A stretch of DNA of 6,249 nucleotides from an uncultured Microbacteriaceae bacterium (GTDB lineage Bacteria; Actinomycetota; Actinomycetes; Actinomycetales; Microbacteriaceae). The position numbers were made by a program, and so were the translations under genes. Below the pieces are notes generated by a model that had not been told where the DNA came from, did no database searches, and worked only from the letters and a program-made list of their open reading frames with translations. Shown here piece by piece: positions 1-6,249 of this stretch (position 1 is the first letter of the stretch; every line of letters begins with the position of its first letter). The stretch lies in the NCBI GenBank assembly GCA_903907615.1, contig CAIVOR010000329.1:1-6249 (forward strand), given 5' to 3'.

Positions 1-1977
1 ATCGATACGGGTATGGGTCTTGAGCGCGTCGCTTTTCTCAAGCAGGGCGTCGAAAACCTCTACGAGATTGACCAGGTGAGACCGGTGCTCGATCGGGCGG
101 CCGAACTTGCCGGCATTACCTACGGCGCCGACCGCGAGGCCGACGTGCGATTGCGCGTGGTCGCCGATCACGTTCGTTCCGCACTCATGCTCATGTCGGA
201 TGGTGTGAGCGCCTCGAATGAGGGGCGCGGCTATATTTTGCGCCGCCTGTTGCGCCGGAGTGTGCGTGCCATGCGCCTTCTTGGTGTTGACGAGCCAGCC
301 TTCCCGGAGCTCTTTACCGCCTCGCGCGATGCGATGTCGTCGGCCTACCCCGAGGTGCAGGCCGACTACGCGCGAATTTCACAGATTGCCTACGGCGAAG
401 AAGCCGCGTTCATCAAGACGCTTGAGTCGGGAACGACAATTTTGGACCTCGCTGTCGTTGAGGCCAAAGACAACGGTGCCTCACGCCTGCCGGGTAGCAC
501 GGCGTTCCTGCTGCACGACACATTTGGATTCCCCATCGACCTCACGCTCGAGATGGCCGAGGAAGCCGGTGTCAGCGTTGATCGCAGCGCATTCGACAAG
601 CTCATGGCGGAGCAGCGCTCGCGCGCCAAGGCGGACGCCAAGTCGAAGAAGTCGGCAATTGCCGACCTGAGCGTTTACGGCGACTTCCGGGCCCACGGTG
701 AAACGGTCTTTACTGGGTACGGCGTTCTCGAGACCGAGACGCGGGTGCTCGGCCTCCTCAAGGATGGCTTGTCGGTCACCTCTGCATCGGCGGGAGACTC
801 TGTCGAGATCATCGTCGCCGAGACATCGCTCTACGCCGAATCTGGTGGACAGGATTCCGATGCGGGACGAATTGTCGGTGGCTCCTTCGAGGCCGATGTC
901 CTCGATGTCCAAAAGCCCGTCAAGGGCCTGGTTTCGCACATGGCAAGCGTTCTGACGGGCACGATTGCCGTCGGCGACAAGGCCACCACGGTCGTTGATC
1001 GCGCCTACCGCCGAGCCGCTGCCCAAGCGCACTCGGCAACGCACCTCGTGCACGCTGCCCTGCGCCAGACGCTCGGGGAGACGGCGAATCAGAGTGGTTC
1101 GTACAACAAGGCCGGCTACATGCGTCTCGACTTCTCCTGGAACGAATCGCTGTCCACGGCCACACGCACCGACATCGAAGAAATCGTGAATGCCGCCATC
1201 GAGGCCGATCTCGAGGTTGTCACGCGCGAGATGGCGCTGGACGAAGCAAAGAAGCTCGGCGCCATGGCGCTGTTTGGCGAGAAGTACGGCGAGACCGTGC
1301 GGATGGTCGATATCGGCGGCCCCTGGAGTCGGGAACTCTGCGCCGGCACGCACGTGGAGCGGTCAACCCAAATCGGACTCGTTTCAATCGTGAGTGAGGC
1401 ATCGGTCGGCTCGTCGAATCGACGAATCGAAGCTTTTGTGGGCAATCAAGCGTTCACGTCTTTTGCTGCCGAGCGCGCAATTGTTCACGAACTGTCGTCG
1501 TCACTCAAGGTGCCTCGCGAAGACTTGGTTGCCAGAATCACTGAACTGACGGCGTCGCTCAAGGCCGCACAGAAGCGTGTCGCCGATTTCGAAAGCGCCA
1601 ACCTGAAAGACCTTGTACCCGGATTACTCACCCAGCTCGACGAGACGGGTGATGTCGCCACGATTCTTGCGGAGGTGTCGGTCTCTCGCGTCGACGACTT
1701 GCGCGACCTTGCCGTTGCCGTGCGCGACAACGTTCAGAATCGCTCGTGTGTGATCTCGCTCGCTTCGGTGATTGACGGAAAGCCGAGCATCATTGTTCTC
1801 ACCACGGCGTCCGCGCGTGACGCCGGTCTCAAGGCCGGCTCGCTCGTCAAGGTTGCTGCCAGCATTCTCGGCGGTGGTGGCGGCGGTCGCGACGACATGG
1901 CGCAAGCGGGCGGTTCCGATGTGACGCGACTGCCCGACGCCTTGGCTGCGGTTGCCCAGGCGATCGTCCAGAACTAG
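1..1977 (+). CDS. alaS: alanyl-tRNA synthetase, C-terminal part (5' end outside window)
   Basis: AlaRS charges tRNA-Ala with alanine in the cytoplasm and hydrolyses mischarged Ser- or Gly-tRNA-Ala. The reading frame is open from base 1, which encodes IDTGMGLERV, the tail of the conserved NIDTGMGLER segment of the class II catalytic domain. The ATG at base 13 is therefore internal, not the start. About 658 residues are present; bacterial AlaRS is usually about 870-890, so roughly 230 residues with motifs 1 and 2 lie upstream. The tRNA-recognition region follows, with the editing-site zinc ligands HSATH at 1030-1044 and CAGTH at 1339-1353, then SVGSSNRRIEAF. A helical, coiled-coil-like stretch (about 1510-1630) leads to the C-terminal DHHA1-type domain, with six glycines then RDD at 1870-1894 and MAQAGG just after. 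The gene ends with TAG, 10 bases before the next gene. No frameshift or missing key residue was seen. Confidence 0.98.
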   Translation: MDTGMGLERVAFLKQGVENLYEIDQVRPVLDRAAELAGITYGADREADVRLRVVADHVRSALMLMSDGVSASNEGRGYILRRLLRRSVRAMRLLGVDEPAFPELFTASRDAMSSAYPEVQADYARISQIAYGEEAAFIKTLESGTTILDLAVVEAKDNGASRLPGSTAFLLHDTFGFPIDLTLEMAEEAGVSVDRSAFDKLMAEQRSRAKADAKSKKSAIADLSVYGDFRAHGETVFTGYGVLETETRVLGLLKDGLSVTSASAGDSVEIIVAETSLYAESGGQDSDAGRIVGGSFEADVLDVQKPVKGLVSHMASVLTGTIAVGDKATTVVDRAYRRAAAQAHSATHLVHAALRQTLGETANQSGSYNKAGYMRLDFSWNESLSTATRTDIEEIVNAAIEADLEVVTREMALDEAKKLGAMALFGEKYGETVRMVDIGGPWSRELCAGTHVERSTQIGLVSIVSEASVGSSNRRIEAFVGNQAFTSFAAERAIVHELSSSLKVPREDLVARITELTASLKAAQKRVADFESANLKDLVPGLLTQLDETGDVATILAEVSVSRVDDLRDLAVAVRDNVQNRSCVISLASVIDGKPSIIVLTTASARDAGLKAGSLVKVAASILGGGGGGRDDMAQAGGSDVTRLPDALAAVAQAIVQN

Positions 1978-1987
1978 AGCGGTTCTG

Positions 1988-2458
1988 GTGGAGCAGGGGA
2001 TTCGGCTCGGCATTGATCCGGGGCAGGCCCGCATCGGCGTTGCTGTGTCCGATCGTGACGGATTTCTCGCGATGCCCAGCGAGACCGTTCCTGTCAACGG
2101 GGGAGAGGTCGACCGGCTCGTTGAGTTGGTCGCTCTTCATGAGGTGTCCAGCGTGATCGTGGGACTGCCAATCAATCTGTCGGGAAAATGGACGGCGTCA
2201 ACGCGGGCAGCTCATGGCCTGGCCTGTCAACTCGCTGAACGCCTCGACGTTCCCGTGCGCATGATCGACGAACGACTGACCACCACTACTGCCCAGGCTG
2301 CGCTGCGGTCTTCGGGAAAGTCTCAACGTGCCGGTCGTTCAGTGATTGACCAGATTGCCGCTGTTACCCTGTTGCAGCAGGCTCTCGACACCGAACGCCA
2401 GCTAAATCGCCCCGCGGGTTGGGCGCTAGACGAGATTGTGGAGCCCCTCGATGACTAA
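1988..2458 (+). CDS. ruvX: RuvX/YqgF-family RNase H-like nuclease
   Basis: This is a small RNase H-fold protein of the YqgF family. The family is annotated as a putative pre-16S rRNA nuclease or Holliday-junction resolvase; which role applies here cannot be read from sequence. The chosen GTG start gives 156 residues. It puts the first acidic motif RLGIDPGQARIGVA at residues 6-19 (Asp10), as in relatives. VGLPINLSG (58-66), DERLTT (94-99) and the late Asp121 in DQIAAV complete the expected active-site set. The TTG at 1952 would extend the protein by 12 residues into alaS with no family support. The ribosome site before GTG is poor (AGAGCGG at 1976-1982), which suggests translation is coupled to alaS 10 bases upstream. 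The 3' end overlaps mltG by 8 bases. Confidence 0.95.
   Translation: MEQGIRLGIDPGQARIGVAVSDRDGFLAMPSETVPVNGGEVDRLVELVALHEVSSVIVGLPINLSGKWTASTRAAHGLACQLAERLDVPVRMIDERLTTTTAQAALRSSGKSQRAGRSVIDQIAAVTLLQQALDTERQLNRPAGWALDEIVEPLDD
2440..2443 (+). promoter_or_regulatory. ribosome binding site that fixes the mltG start
   Basis: GGAG lies inside the end of ruvX, 7 bases before ATG 2451. It supports that ATG over the in-frame TTG at 2436, which has no comparable site. Confidence 0.75.
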
Positions 2459-3608
2459 CACCGAGCCAAATCAGGGCTACGTTCCCTACGAACCGACCCA
2501 CGCCGGTCCGCCGTCATCCGGCGGGGGCCGACGCACGCGTTCGGGCAAACGGCGCGGTCTCTTCATCACCCTGATCACCATCGGCGTGGTTGTCGTCTTG
2601 GGCGGTGTTGGTGGTGGGCTGTATGCCACGGGAGTTCTCAACTCGCTCATCAACCCCGGCCCTGCCGACTACGAAGGCTCGGGTTCGGGATCGGTCACGT
2701 TCACCATCAACGAGGGCGACATTGGCGAGGACATCGCGACAAATCTTTACAAGGCTGGCGTCACGGCGTCCTTCGACTGTTTCTACGAACTTCTCTTGAA
2801 GACCGAACCGGCGCCCACGTTCGTTCCCGGGGTGTTCACGCTCAAGGAGAAGATGTCAGCCGCGGCCGCCTTGGAAGCCCTTCTAGATCCCGCCAACGCC
2901 CAGGTTGACACGGTCGCTGTACCGGAAGGTACTTCCGAAGCCGGCATCATCCAGATCATTTCCGAGGCCACGGGCATCCCCGAGGCGGACATCCAAGCGG
3001 AGGCAGCGGATGTTGCGTCGTATGGCGTACCCGCGGAGGCGCCGAAGCTTGAGGGATTCTTGTTCCCGGCCACGTATACGTTTACTCCCGGCACCACGGC
3101 ACGCGTCATTCTGCAGACCATGGTCGACCGGTGCATGCAGGCGCTTGATGACGCCGGTGTTGCCCCCGAGGATCGTTTTAAGATCATCACCATGGCGTCG
3201 CTCATCCAGAAGGAGGCCGGTATTGCTCCCGACTTCCCCAAGGTGTCGCGTGTCTTCTGGAATCGACTCGACGAGAGTTATTGGCCGACCGGATTATTGG
3301 AATCTGACGCGACGGTGGCTTATGGAGCGGGCGTCAAGCGTGTAGAGACCACTGTTGCTGAGCGCGCCGACGAGAGCAATCCCTACAACACGTACGTGCA
3401 CCCCGGACCACTCTTTGCGCCGATCTCTAACCCCGGCGACGTGGCCATCGATGCAGCGCTGCATCCTGTGGACGGCCCGTGGCTGTATTTCGTCTGCGTC
3501 AACTACGAAACGGGAGAGACAATCTTCTCGACCACCGCCGATGAGCACGCCGCCGCGGTTGACCAGTGGGGTGCGTGGCTGCGGGAGCACCCCGAATATG
3601 ACCAGTAA
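2451..3608 (+). CDS. mltG: endolytic murein transglycosylase MltG (YceG-like)
   Basis: MltG cleaves nascent glycan strands at the outer face of the membrane and is thought to set strand length during peptidoglycan elongation. The 385-residue product has a polar N-terminal tail of about 36 residues ending in the basic cluster RRTRSGKRR (27-35). One membrane helix follows (about 37-60), then an extracellular YceG domain. Domain motifs are EGFLFPATYTF (201-211), ITMASLIQKEAG (246-257), RVFWNRL (267-273), LESDATVAYG (283-292), NPYNTY (310-315) and PISNPGDVAI (324-333). Glu255 aligns with the catalytic Glu of the family (the KE of E. coli LASIVEKE). The Gly/Ser-rich segment at 76-81 is probably a linker. 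Actinobacterial MltG proteins often carry such an N-terminal extension. The gene overlaps ruvX by 8 bases and aroE by 11, so translation is probably coupled. No truncation is seen. Confidence 0.96.
   Translation: MTNTEPNQGYVPYEPTHAGPPSSGGGRRTRSGKRRGLFITLITIGVVVVLGGVGGGLYATGVLNSLINPGPADYEGSGSGSVTFTINEGDIGEDIATNLYKAGVTASFDCFYELLLKTEPAPTFVPGVFTLKEKMSAAAALEALLDPANAQVDTVAVPEGTSEAGIIQIISEATGIPEADIQAEAADVASYGVPAEAPKLEGFLFPATYTFTPGTTARVILQTMVDRCMQALDDAGVAPEDRFKIITMASLIQKEAGIAPDFPKVSRVFWNRLDESYWPTGLLESDATVAYGAGVKRVETTVAERADESNPYNTYVHPGPLFAPISNPGDVAIDAALHPVDGPWLYFVCVNYETGETIFSTTADEHAAAVDQWGAWLREHPEYDQ
3583..3587 (+). promoter_or_regulatory. ribosome binding site for aroE inside mltG
   Basis: GGGAG lies within the last codons of mltG, 10 bases before ATG 3598. 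It supports starting aroE there rather than anywhere further upstream in the same open frame. Confidence 0.6.
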
Positions 3609-4449
3609 GAATCTGGCGGTTCTGGGACATCCCATCGACCATTCGCTGTCGCCGGTTCTTCACGCGGCGGCCTATCAGGTGCTCGGGCTCGACTGGGCTT
3701 ACGGGCGACAGGACCTGACCGAAGACCAGCTTGACGCTTACGTGTCAACGCGGGACGACACTTGGGTGGGCCTGTCATTGACGATGCCGCTCAAGTATCG
3801 CGCCACCGAGCTCGCTGACGTGGTCGACGAAGCAACGGCAATCACCGGGGCCTGTAACACCCTGGTCTTTGATCACGAGACGCAGCGGGTGCAGGGCTTC
3901 AACACGGATGTCCCGGCCTTGGCCAGTGTGATTCGTGAGTCTGTCGCGGGTGCGCCCGAGGCCGTGAGTATTGTTGGCGGCGGTGCCACGGCAGTTTCGG
4001 CTGTCGTGGCGGCATCTCGCGCCGGCGCTCGAAGCGCGGATATTTTCGTGCGCGACACGAATCGCGCGAGCAATGCTGTCGTCGCGGGGCATGCGTGTGG
4101 CATCAACGTTTCCGTTCACCATCTCAGCGACTTCGCCACGATCTCGCGCAACGACGTGAGCATCACGACTCTGCCGGGCCCAGTAGGCCTTGACCTTTCC
4201 CAGACTGCTGCCGAGGACCGCATTCTCATCGATGTCGCTTACTCCCCGTGGCCCACGTCGCGGGCTCAGCAGTGGCAGGCGTCTGGTGGTCGCATCGTGG
4301 GTGGACTTCACATGCTTGTTCGTCAGGCCGTGTTGCAGGTTCGCGTTTTCGTCTCGGGTTCTGCCGACGTTGCCCTCGATCGCGAGGACGAGGTCCGCAC
4401 TGCCATGTCTCATGCGGTGGGGTTAGGCGCGCTTTTCGACGTCCGCTAA
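3598..4449 (+). CDS. aroE: shikimate dehydrogenase (3-dehydroshikimate reductase)
   Basis: AroE reduces 3-dehydroshikimate to shikimate, usually with NADPH, in the cytoplasm. The 283-residue product begins MTSKNLAVLGHPIDHSLSP, the normal N-terminus of the family; the open frame upstream of ATG 3598 is only an alternate reading of mltG. Shikimate-binding SLSP is at 16-19. LSLTMPLK (59-66) carries the catalytic Lys66, GACNTL (84-89) the substrate Asn87, and GFNTD (100-104) the catalytic Asp104. The Rossmann loop GGGATA is at 127-132, followed by VRDTNR (151-156), whose arginines fit NADP use. DVAYSPWPT (212-220) and GGLHMLVRQA (235-244) close the active site. STMP/SLTMP-type spelling in place of the common NVTxPxK is typical of actinobacterial AroE. 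The gene overlaps mltG by 11 bases and is the last of the tightly packed group. All key residues are present. Confidence 0.96.
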   Translation: MTSKNLAVLGHPIDHSLSPVLHAAAYQVLGLDWAYGRQDLTEDQLDAYVSTRDDTWVGLSLTMPLKYRATELADVVDEATAITGACNTLVFDHETQRVQGFNTDVPALASVIRESVAGAPEAVSIVGGGATAVSAVVAASRAGARSADIFVRDTNRASNAVVAGHACGINVSVHHLSDFATISRNDVSITTLPGPVGLDLSQTAAEDRILIDVAYSPWPTSRAQQWQASGGRIVGGLHMLVRQAVLQVRVFVSGSADVALDREDEVRTAMSHAVGLGALFDVR

Positions 4450-4460
4450 CTCGCGTCTCT

Positions 4461-4489
4461 GAACAAATCCTTCACCAATTGTTCATTGG
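4461..4489. repeat. short overlapping inverted repeats after aroE (possible operator)
   Basis: GAACAA (4461-4466) and TTGTTC (4479-4484) are exact 6-base inverted arms 12 bases apart. CCAAT (4475-4479) and ATTGG (4485-4489) form a second, overlapping 5-base pair. The two hairpins are mutually exclusive. No T tract follows, so this is not a convincing terminator. It lies 8 bases before the -35-like hexamer of the next gene, where a regulator could bind. Chance occurrence is possible. Confidence 0.3.
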
Positions 4490-4497
4490 CGTGTCCG

Positions 4498-4526
4498 TTG
4501 TGAGGTGAATTGACTTTCACTATGCT
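4498..4526 (+). promoter_or_regulatory. candidate housekeeping promoter for the surface-protein gene
   Basis: TTGTGA (4498-4503) and TATGCT (4521-4526) are separated by exactly 17 bases. Each matches four of six positions of the vegetative sigma consensus, and TATGCT fits the actinobacterial TAnnnT form. Transcription would start near 4533 and give a leader of about 38 bases. Confidence 0.55.
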
Positions 4527-4561
4527 CGAAATAGGTCATTTGGACCGAATCTGATTTCTTT

Positions 4562-4565
4562 GGAG
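4562..4565 (+). promoter_or_regulatory. ribosome binding site of the surface-protein gene
   Basis: GGAG is followed by AAAAC and then ATG 4571, a spacing of 5 bases. It is one of the clearest ribosome sites in the window and is consistent with independent translation of this gene. Confidence 0.75.
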
Positions 4566-4570
4566 AAAAC

Positions 4571-5572
4571 ATGACTAAGAAAAAACTTGCCATTGGCCTT
4601 GCCGCCGGTATGGCAACAATTGCGCTCAGCGTTGGCGCATCGCCCGCCTTTGCCACAATCGATTTTGACAGCGCCACCTGGTCGGTCGGCGGTGTGAACT
4701 ACCAGTTTGAAGGCGACGGCTCTGGGGACACCTACGGTGGTGTTGAGGAATTGACGACGCCTACGCAAAGTAACTACGAGCTCTACTACGAGGAGTTCTA
4801 CTTCTATGACGGTGATTTCAACAGCGGTGATTACACTTACTGCATTGGCGCCACTGCAACTGAGGTGACCGAATCCAACGGGGATGTCGTCATCACGTGC
4901 GAGCCGTACCAAATGGACACGGACTCGAACATTTGGGCCACCAATTCATACCGTTTCTACAGCGACCAGATGCTGACGCGCCACGTTGTGACCATTGAGA
5001 ACAAGGGCACTGCCAGTTTTGATTTGGGAAGCCCTTACTTGTACTACTCCTTGAGCAACTATGACAAGACAGCGAGTTCGAGCAATCCTGCCACCTGTGA
5101 CAGCATGACGGCCGACGACCACTGGGCCATTACCGCAGGAACTGATGACACCATGATCAACGGTTATTCCTGGCAGGCTGCTGGTTCGACAACCTTTACC
5201 ACCGCCGAGGAGGACTGTGAGTCAGACGAGATCAGTGCCTACCTGACCAATACGACGATGGCCGCGGGTGAGAAGCGCACCTACATGTCCTTGATCGCCA
5301 CGGCTGAGCCTGCCGGAACATCGTCTGGTCAGATGGACACGGCTTTCGAGGCTGCCCTTGCTCAGATGCCAGCTTTCGATTCCCTCAATGACACGTTCTG
5401 CCGTGGCATTGACGGTCTTGTCATTGACGGTTGGGGTACGTGTGCCGCGTCACTTCCTGACACAGGCACCAACTCCGCTGTGATGGGCTCATCGATCGCG
5501 ATCGGTTCTGGCCTACTCATTGCTGGTGCGCTGGCACTCGTGATGGTGCGTCGCCGTCAGGCTCGCCACTAA
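4571..5572 (+). CDS. LPDTG cell-wall-anchored surface protein, function unknown
   Basis: I do not recognise a family. The 333-residue product has a Sec signal peptide: basic MTKKK, a hydrophobic core at 6-23, and likely cleavage after SPAFA at residue 28. The C-terminus is a full sortase sorting signal: LPDTG (295-299), a hydrophobic segment (about 304-326) and the tail RRRQARH. After processing it should be linked to peptidoglycan by a sortase, none of which is encoded here. The mature part (29-299) is very acidic, by hand count 43 Asp/Glu against 7 Lys/Arg. It is rich in Tyr/Phe, notably at 69-83, and has six cysteines (91, 110, 176, 216, 277, 291). Alternating polar/hydrophobic runs such as HVVTIENKGTASFDLG (138-153) suggest a beta-sandwich; this is inference. 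No tandem repeats or catalytic motif were seen. G+C is lower than in neighbours (28/60 at 4741-4800 against 40/60 in aroE at 3961-4020). The gene has its own promoter candidate and terminator. Confidence 0.9.
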   Translation: MTKKKLAIGLAAGMATIALSVGASPAFATIDFDSATWSVGGVNYQFEGDGSGDTYGGVEELTTPTQSNYELYYEEFYFYDGDFNSGDYTYCIGATATEVTESNGDVVITCEPYQMDTDSNIWATNSYRFYSDQMLTRHVVTIENKGTASFDLGSPYLYYSLSNYDKTASSSNPATCDSMTADDHWAITAGTDDTMINGYSWQAAGSTTFTTAEEDCESDEISAYLTNTTMAAGEKRTYMSLIATAEPAGTSSGQMDTAFEAALAQMPAFDSLNDTFCRGIDGLVIDGWGTCAASLPDTGTNSAVMGSSIAIGSGLLIAGALALVMVRRRQARH

Positions 5573-5603
5573 GTAATCCGCTTCGCCATTGAGGCGTAAC
5601 AAG

Positions 5604-5640
5604 TTCCCCCGGGCCATGACGGTTCGGGGGAATTTTTTTT
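5604..5640 (+). terminator. intrinsic terminator after the surface-protein gene
   Basis: TTCCCCCG (5604-5611) pairs exactly with CGGGGGAA (5625-5632) around a 13-base loop, in which CC and GG at 5614-5615 and 5621-5622 can pair further. Eight T residues (5633-5640) follow at once. This is a strong Rho-independent terminator for + strand transcription, 31 bases after the stop codon. It separates the surface-protein gene from aroC. Confidence 0.92.
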
Positions 5641-5696
5641 GTCCGAGCACAGATTGTCTCGGCGCGAGGCGAACAGGTCGGACCATTGGGCTGTGA

Positions 5697-5702
5697 CAGA
5701 AT
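5697..5702 (+). promoter_or_regulatory. possible -10 element for a leaderless aroC transcript
   Basis: CAGAAT matches four of six positions of TATAAT and ends 6 bases before ATG 5709, so transcription would begin at or beside the start codon. Leaderless mRNAs are common in actinobacteria. No good -35 hexamer is visible 16-18 bases upstream, and the first base is C rather than T, so support is modest. Confidence 0.3.
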
Positions 5703-5708
5703 TGAGGC

Positions 5709-6249
5709 ATGTTGCGATGGCTGACGGCAGGGGAATCTCACGGTCCTGAACTGATTGGGATCATTGAGGGTTTGCCTGCTGGTGTGCCCGTCTTGCGCGA
5801 GACGATACAGCGCGATCTCGCTCGCCGTCGATTGGGTTTTGGCCGAGGTGCGCGCATGAAGTTTGAGCAGGACGACCTCAGCATCTCCACGGGCGTTCGC
5901 CACGGAGTATCACTCGGTGGCCCGGTTGCACTGCGCATCGGTAACTCCGAGTGGCCCAAGTGGGAAGAGGTGATGAGCCCGTATCCACTCGAGAACGAAA
6001 TGTCCGACTCTGGTCGCGGCGCCAAACTCACCCGACCTCGCCCCGGCCACGCCGACCTCGTGGGCATGCAAAAGTACAACTTTGATGAGTCGCGCCCCGT
6101 ACTGGAGCGTGCCAGTGCTCGGGAAACGGCAACGCGCGTTGCGTTGGGAGCCGTCGCCCGCAGTTTTCTGGCAGAACTCGGCATCCGCTTCGTCAGCCAC
6201 ACAGTGGCCATTGGCCCCGTTGCCGTTCCGCTCTCGGCCCCGCTGCCAC
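5709..6249 (+). CDS. aroC: chorismate synthase, N-terminal part (3' end outside window)
   Basis: AroC converts 5-enolpyruvylshikimate-3-phosphate to chorismate, the last common step to aromatic amino acids, using reduced FMN. The frame is open for 180 complete codons to the window edge with no stop; the family is usually about 360-400 residues, so roughly half is present. The start ATG gives MLRWLTAGESHG, the standard N-terminus, containing the first family signature GESHG (8-12). Further family sequence follows: RRRLGFGRGARM (39-50), GVRHGVSLGGPVAL (62-75), TRPRPGHADLVG (107-118), and ERASARETATRVALGAVA, which covers the second signature. The third signature lies beyond the window. Upstream, GAGG (5704-5707) is only one base from ATG, too close for a normal ribosome site, so the mRNA may be leaderless. 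A terminator precedes the gene, so it needs its own promoter. In actinobacteria aroK and aroB commonly follow; they would be outside this window. Confidence 0.96.
   Translation, partial: MLRWLTAGESHGPELIGIIEGLPAGVPVLRETIQRDLARRRLGFGRGARMKFEQDDLSISTGVRHGVSLGGPVALRIGNSEWPKWEEVMSPYPLENEMSDSGRGAKLTRPRPGHADLVGMQKYNFDESRPVLERASARETATRVALGAVARSFLAELGIRFVSHTVAIGPVAVPLSAPLP

Noticed and set aside
481..1353. Long minus-strand open frame (290 codons) opposite alaS
   Set aside because: It lies entirely antisense to unmistakable AlaRS editing-domain sequence, has no recognisable motifs, and is the kind of shadow frame expected in G+C-rich DNA.
1952..1987. TTG 1952 as the ruvX start, overlapping alaS
   Set aside because: It adds 12 residues before the usual N-terminus. 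GTG 1988 places the first catalytic motif at the normal distance and avoids a 26-base overlap.
3355..3597. N-terminal extension of aroE by 81 residues in the same open frame
   Set aside because: This stretch is an alternate reading of the conserved mltG C-terminus. Family length and the GHPIDHSLSP position point to ATG 3598.
3772..3795. AroE LSLTMPLK differing from the common NVTxPxK motif
   Set aside because: The catalytic Lys is kept, and the SxTMPxK spelling is the normal actinobacterial form, so it is a lineage trait rather than an anomaly.
4510..4537. TTGACT (4510-4515) as the -35 box of the surface-protein gene
   Set aside because: It is a good -35 match, but 15-18 bases downstream there is only ATAGGT/TAGGTC, a poor -10. 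The TTGTGA-17-TATGCT pair fits better, though this one is not fully excluded.
4555..4568. Small TTTCT/AGAAA hairpin over the ribosome site of the surface-protein gene
   Set aside because: The stem is only five weak base pairs and would hardly form at growth temperature. There is no further structure to suggest a thermosensor or riboswitch.
5738..6211. Minus-strand open frames opposite aroC (157 and 96 codons)
   Set aside because: The plus strand encodes clear chorismate synthase to the window edge. The antisense translations show no family features and are shadows.

Overview
The window reads as a piece of an actinobacterial chromosome, plausibly Microbacteriaceae or a close relative. The supports are G+C-rich coding sequence, the gene order alaS-ruvX-mltG-aroE-...-aroC, the actinobacterial AroE variant LSLTMPLK, an AroC opening with MLRWLTAGESHG, and GTG start use. 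No rRNA or other marker is present, so the family assignment is inference.

Layout, all on the + strand: (1) 1-1977, the C-terminal three quarters of alaS (alanyl-tRNA synthetase), cut by the left edge; (2) 1988-2458 ruvX/yqgF; (3) 2451-3608 mltG, the membrane-anchored endolytic murein transglycosylase; (4) 3598-4449 aroE, shikimate dehydrogenase; (5) a 121-base spacer with a promoter-like pair of hexamers and small inverted repeats; (6) 4571-5572, an unrecognised exported protein with a signal peptide and an LPDTG cell-wall sorting signal; (7) a strong intrinsic terminator at about 5604-5640; (8) 5709 to the right edge, the first 180 codons of aroC (chorismate synthase), which is open at the window end.

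The first four genes are packed as one transcription unit. The alaS-ruvX gap is 10 bases, ruvX and mltG overlap by 8, and mltG and aroE by 11, so translation is probably coupled. They mix translation (alaS), RNA/DNA quality control (ruvX), cell-wall synthesis (mltG) and the shikimate pathway (aroE); aroC would continue that pathway. The surface-protein gene has its own promoter candidate, ribosome site and terminator and lies between aroE and aroC. It therefore separates two shikimate-pathway genes into different transcription units.

Most of the window is ordinary housekeeping sequence. The part worth attention is 4450-5708: a very acidic, aromatic-rich, six-cysteine wall-anchored protein of unknown function, with visibly lower G+C than its neighbours, and the regulatory spacers around it. 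No mobile element, CRISPR array, tRNA or rRNA was seen.
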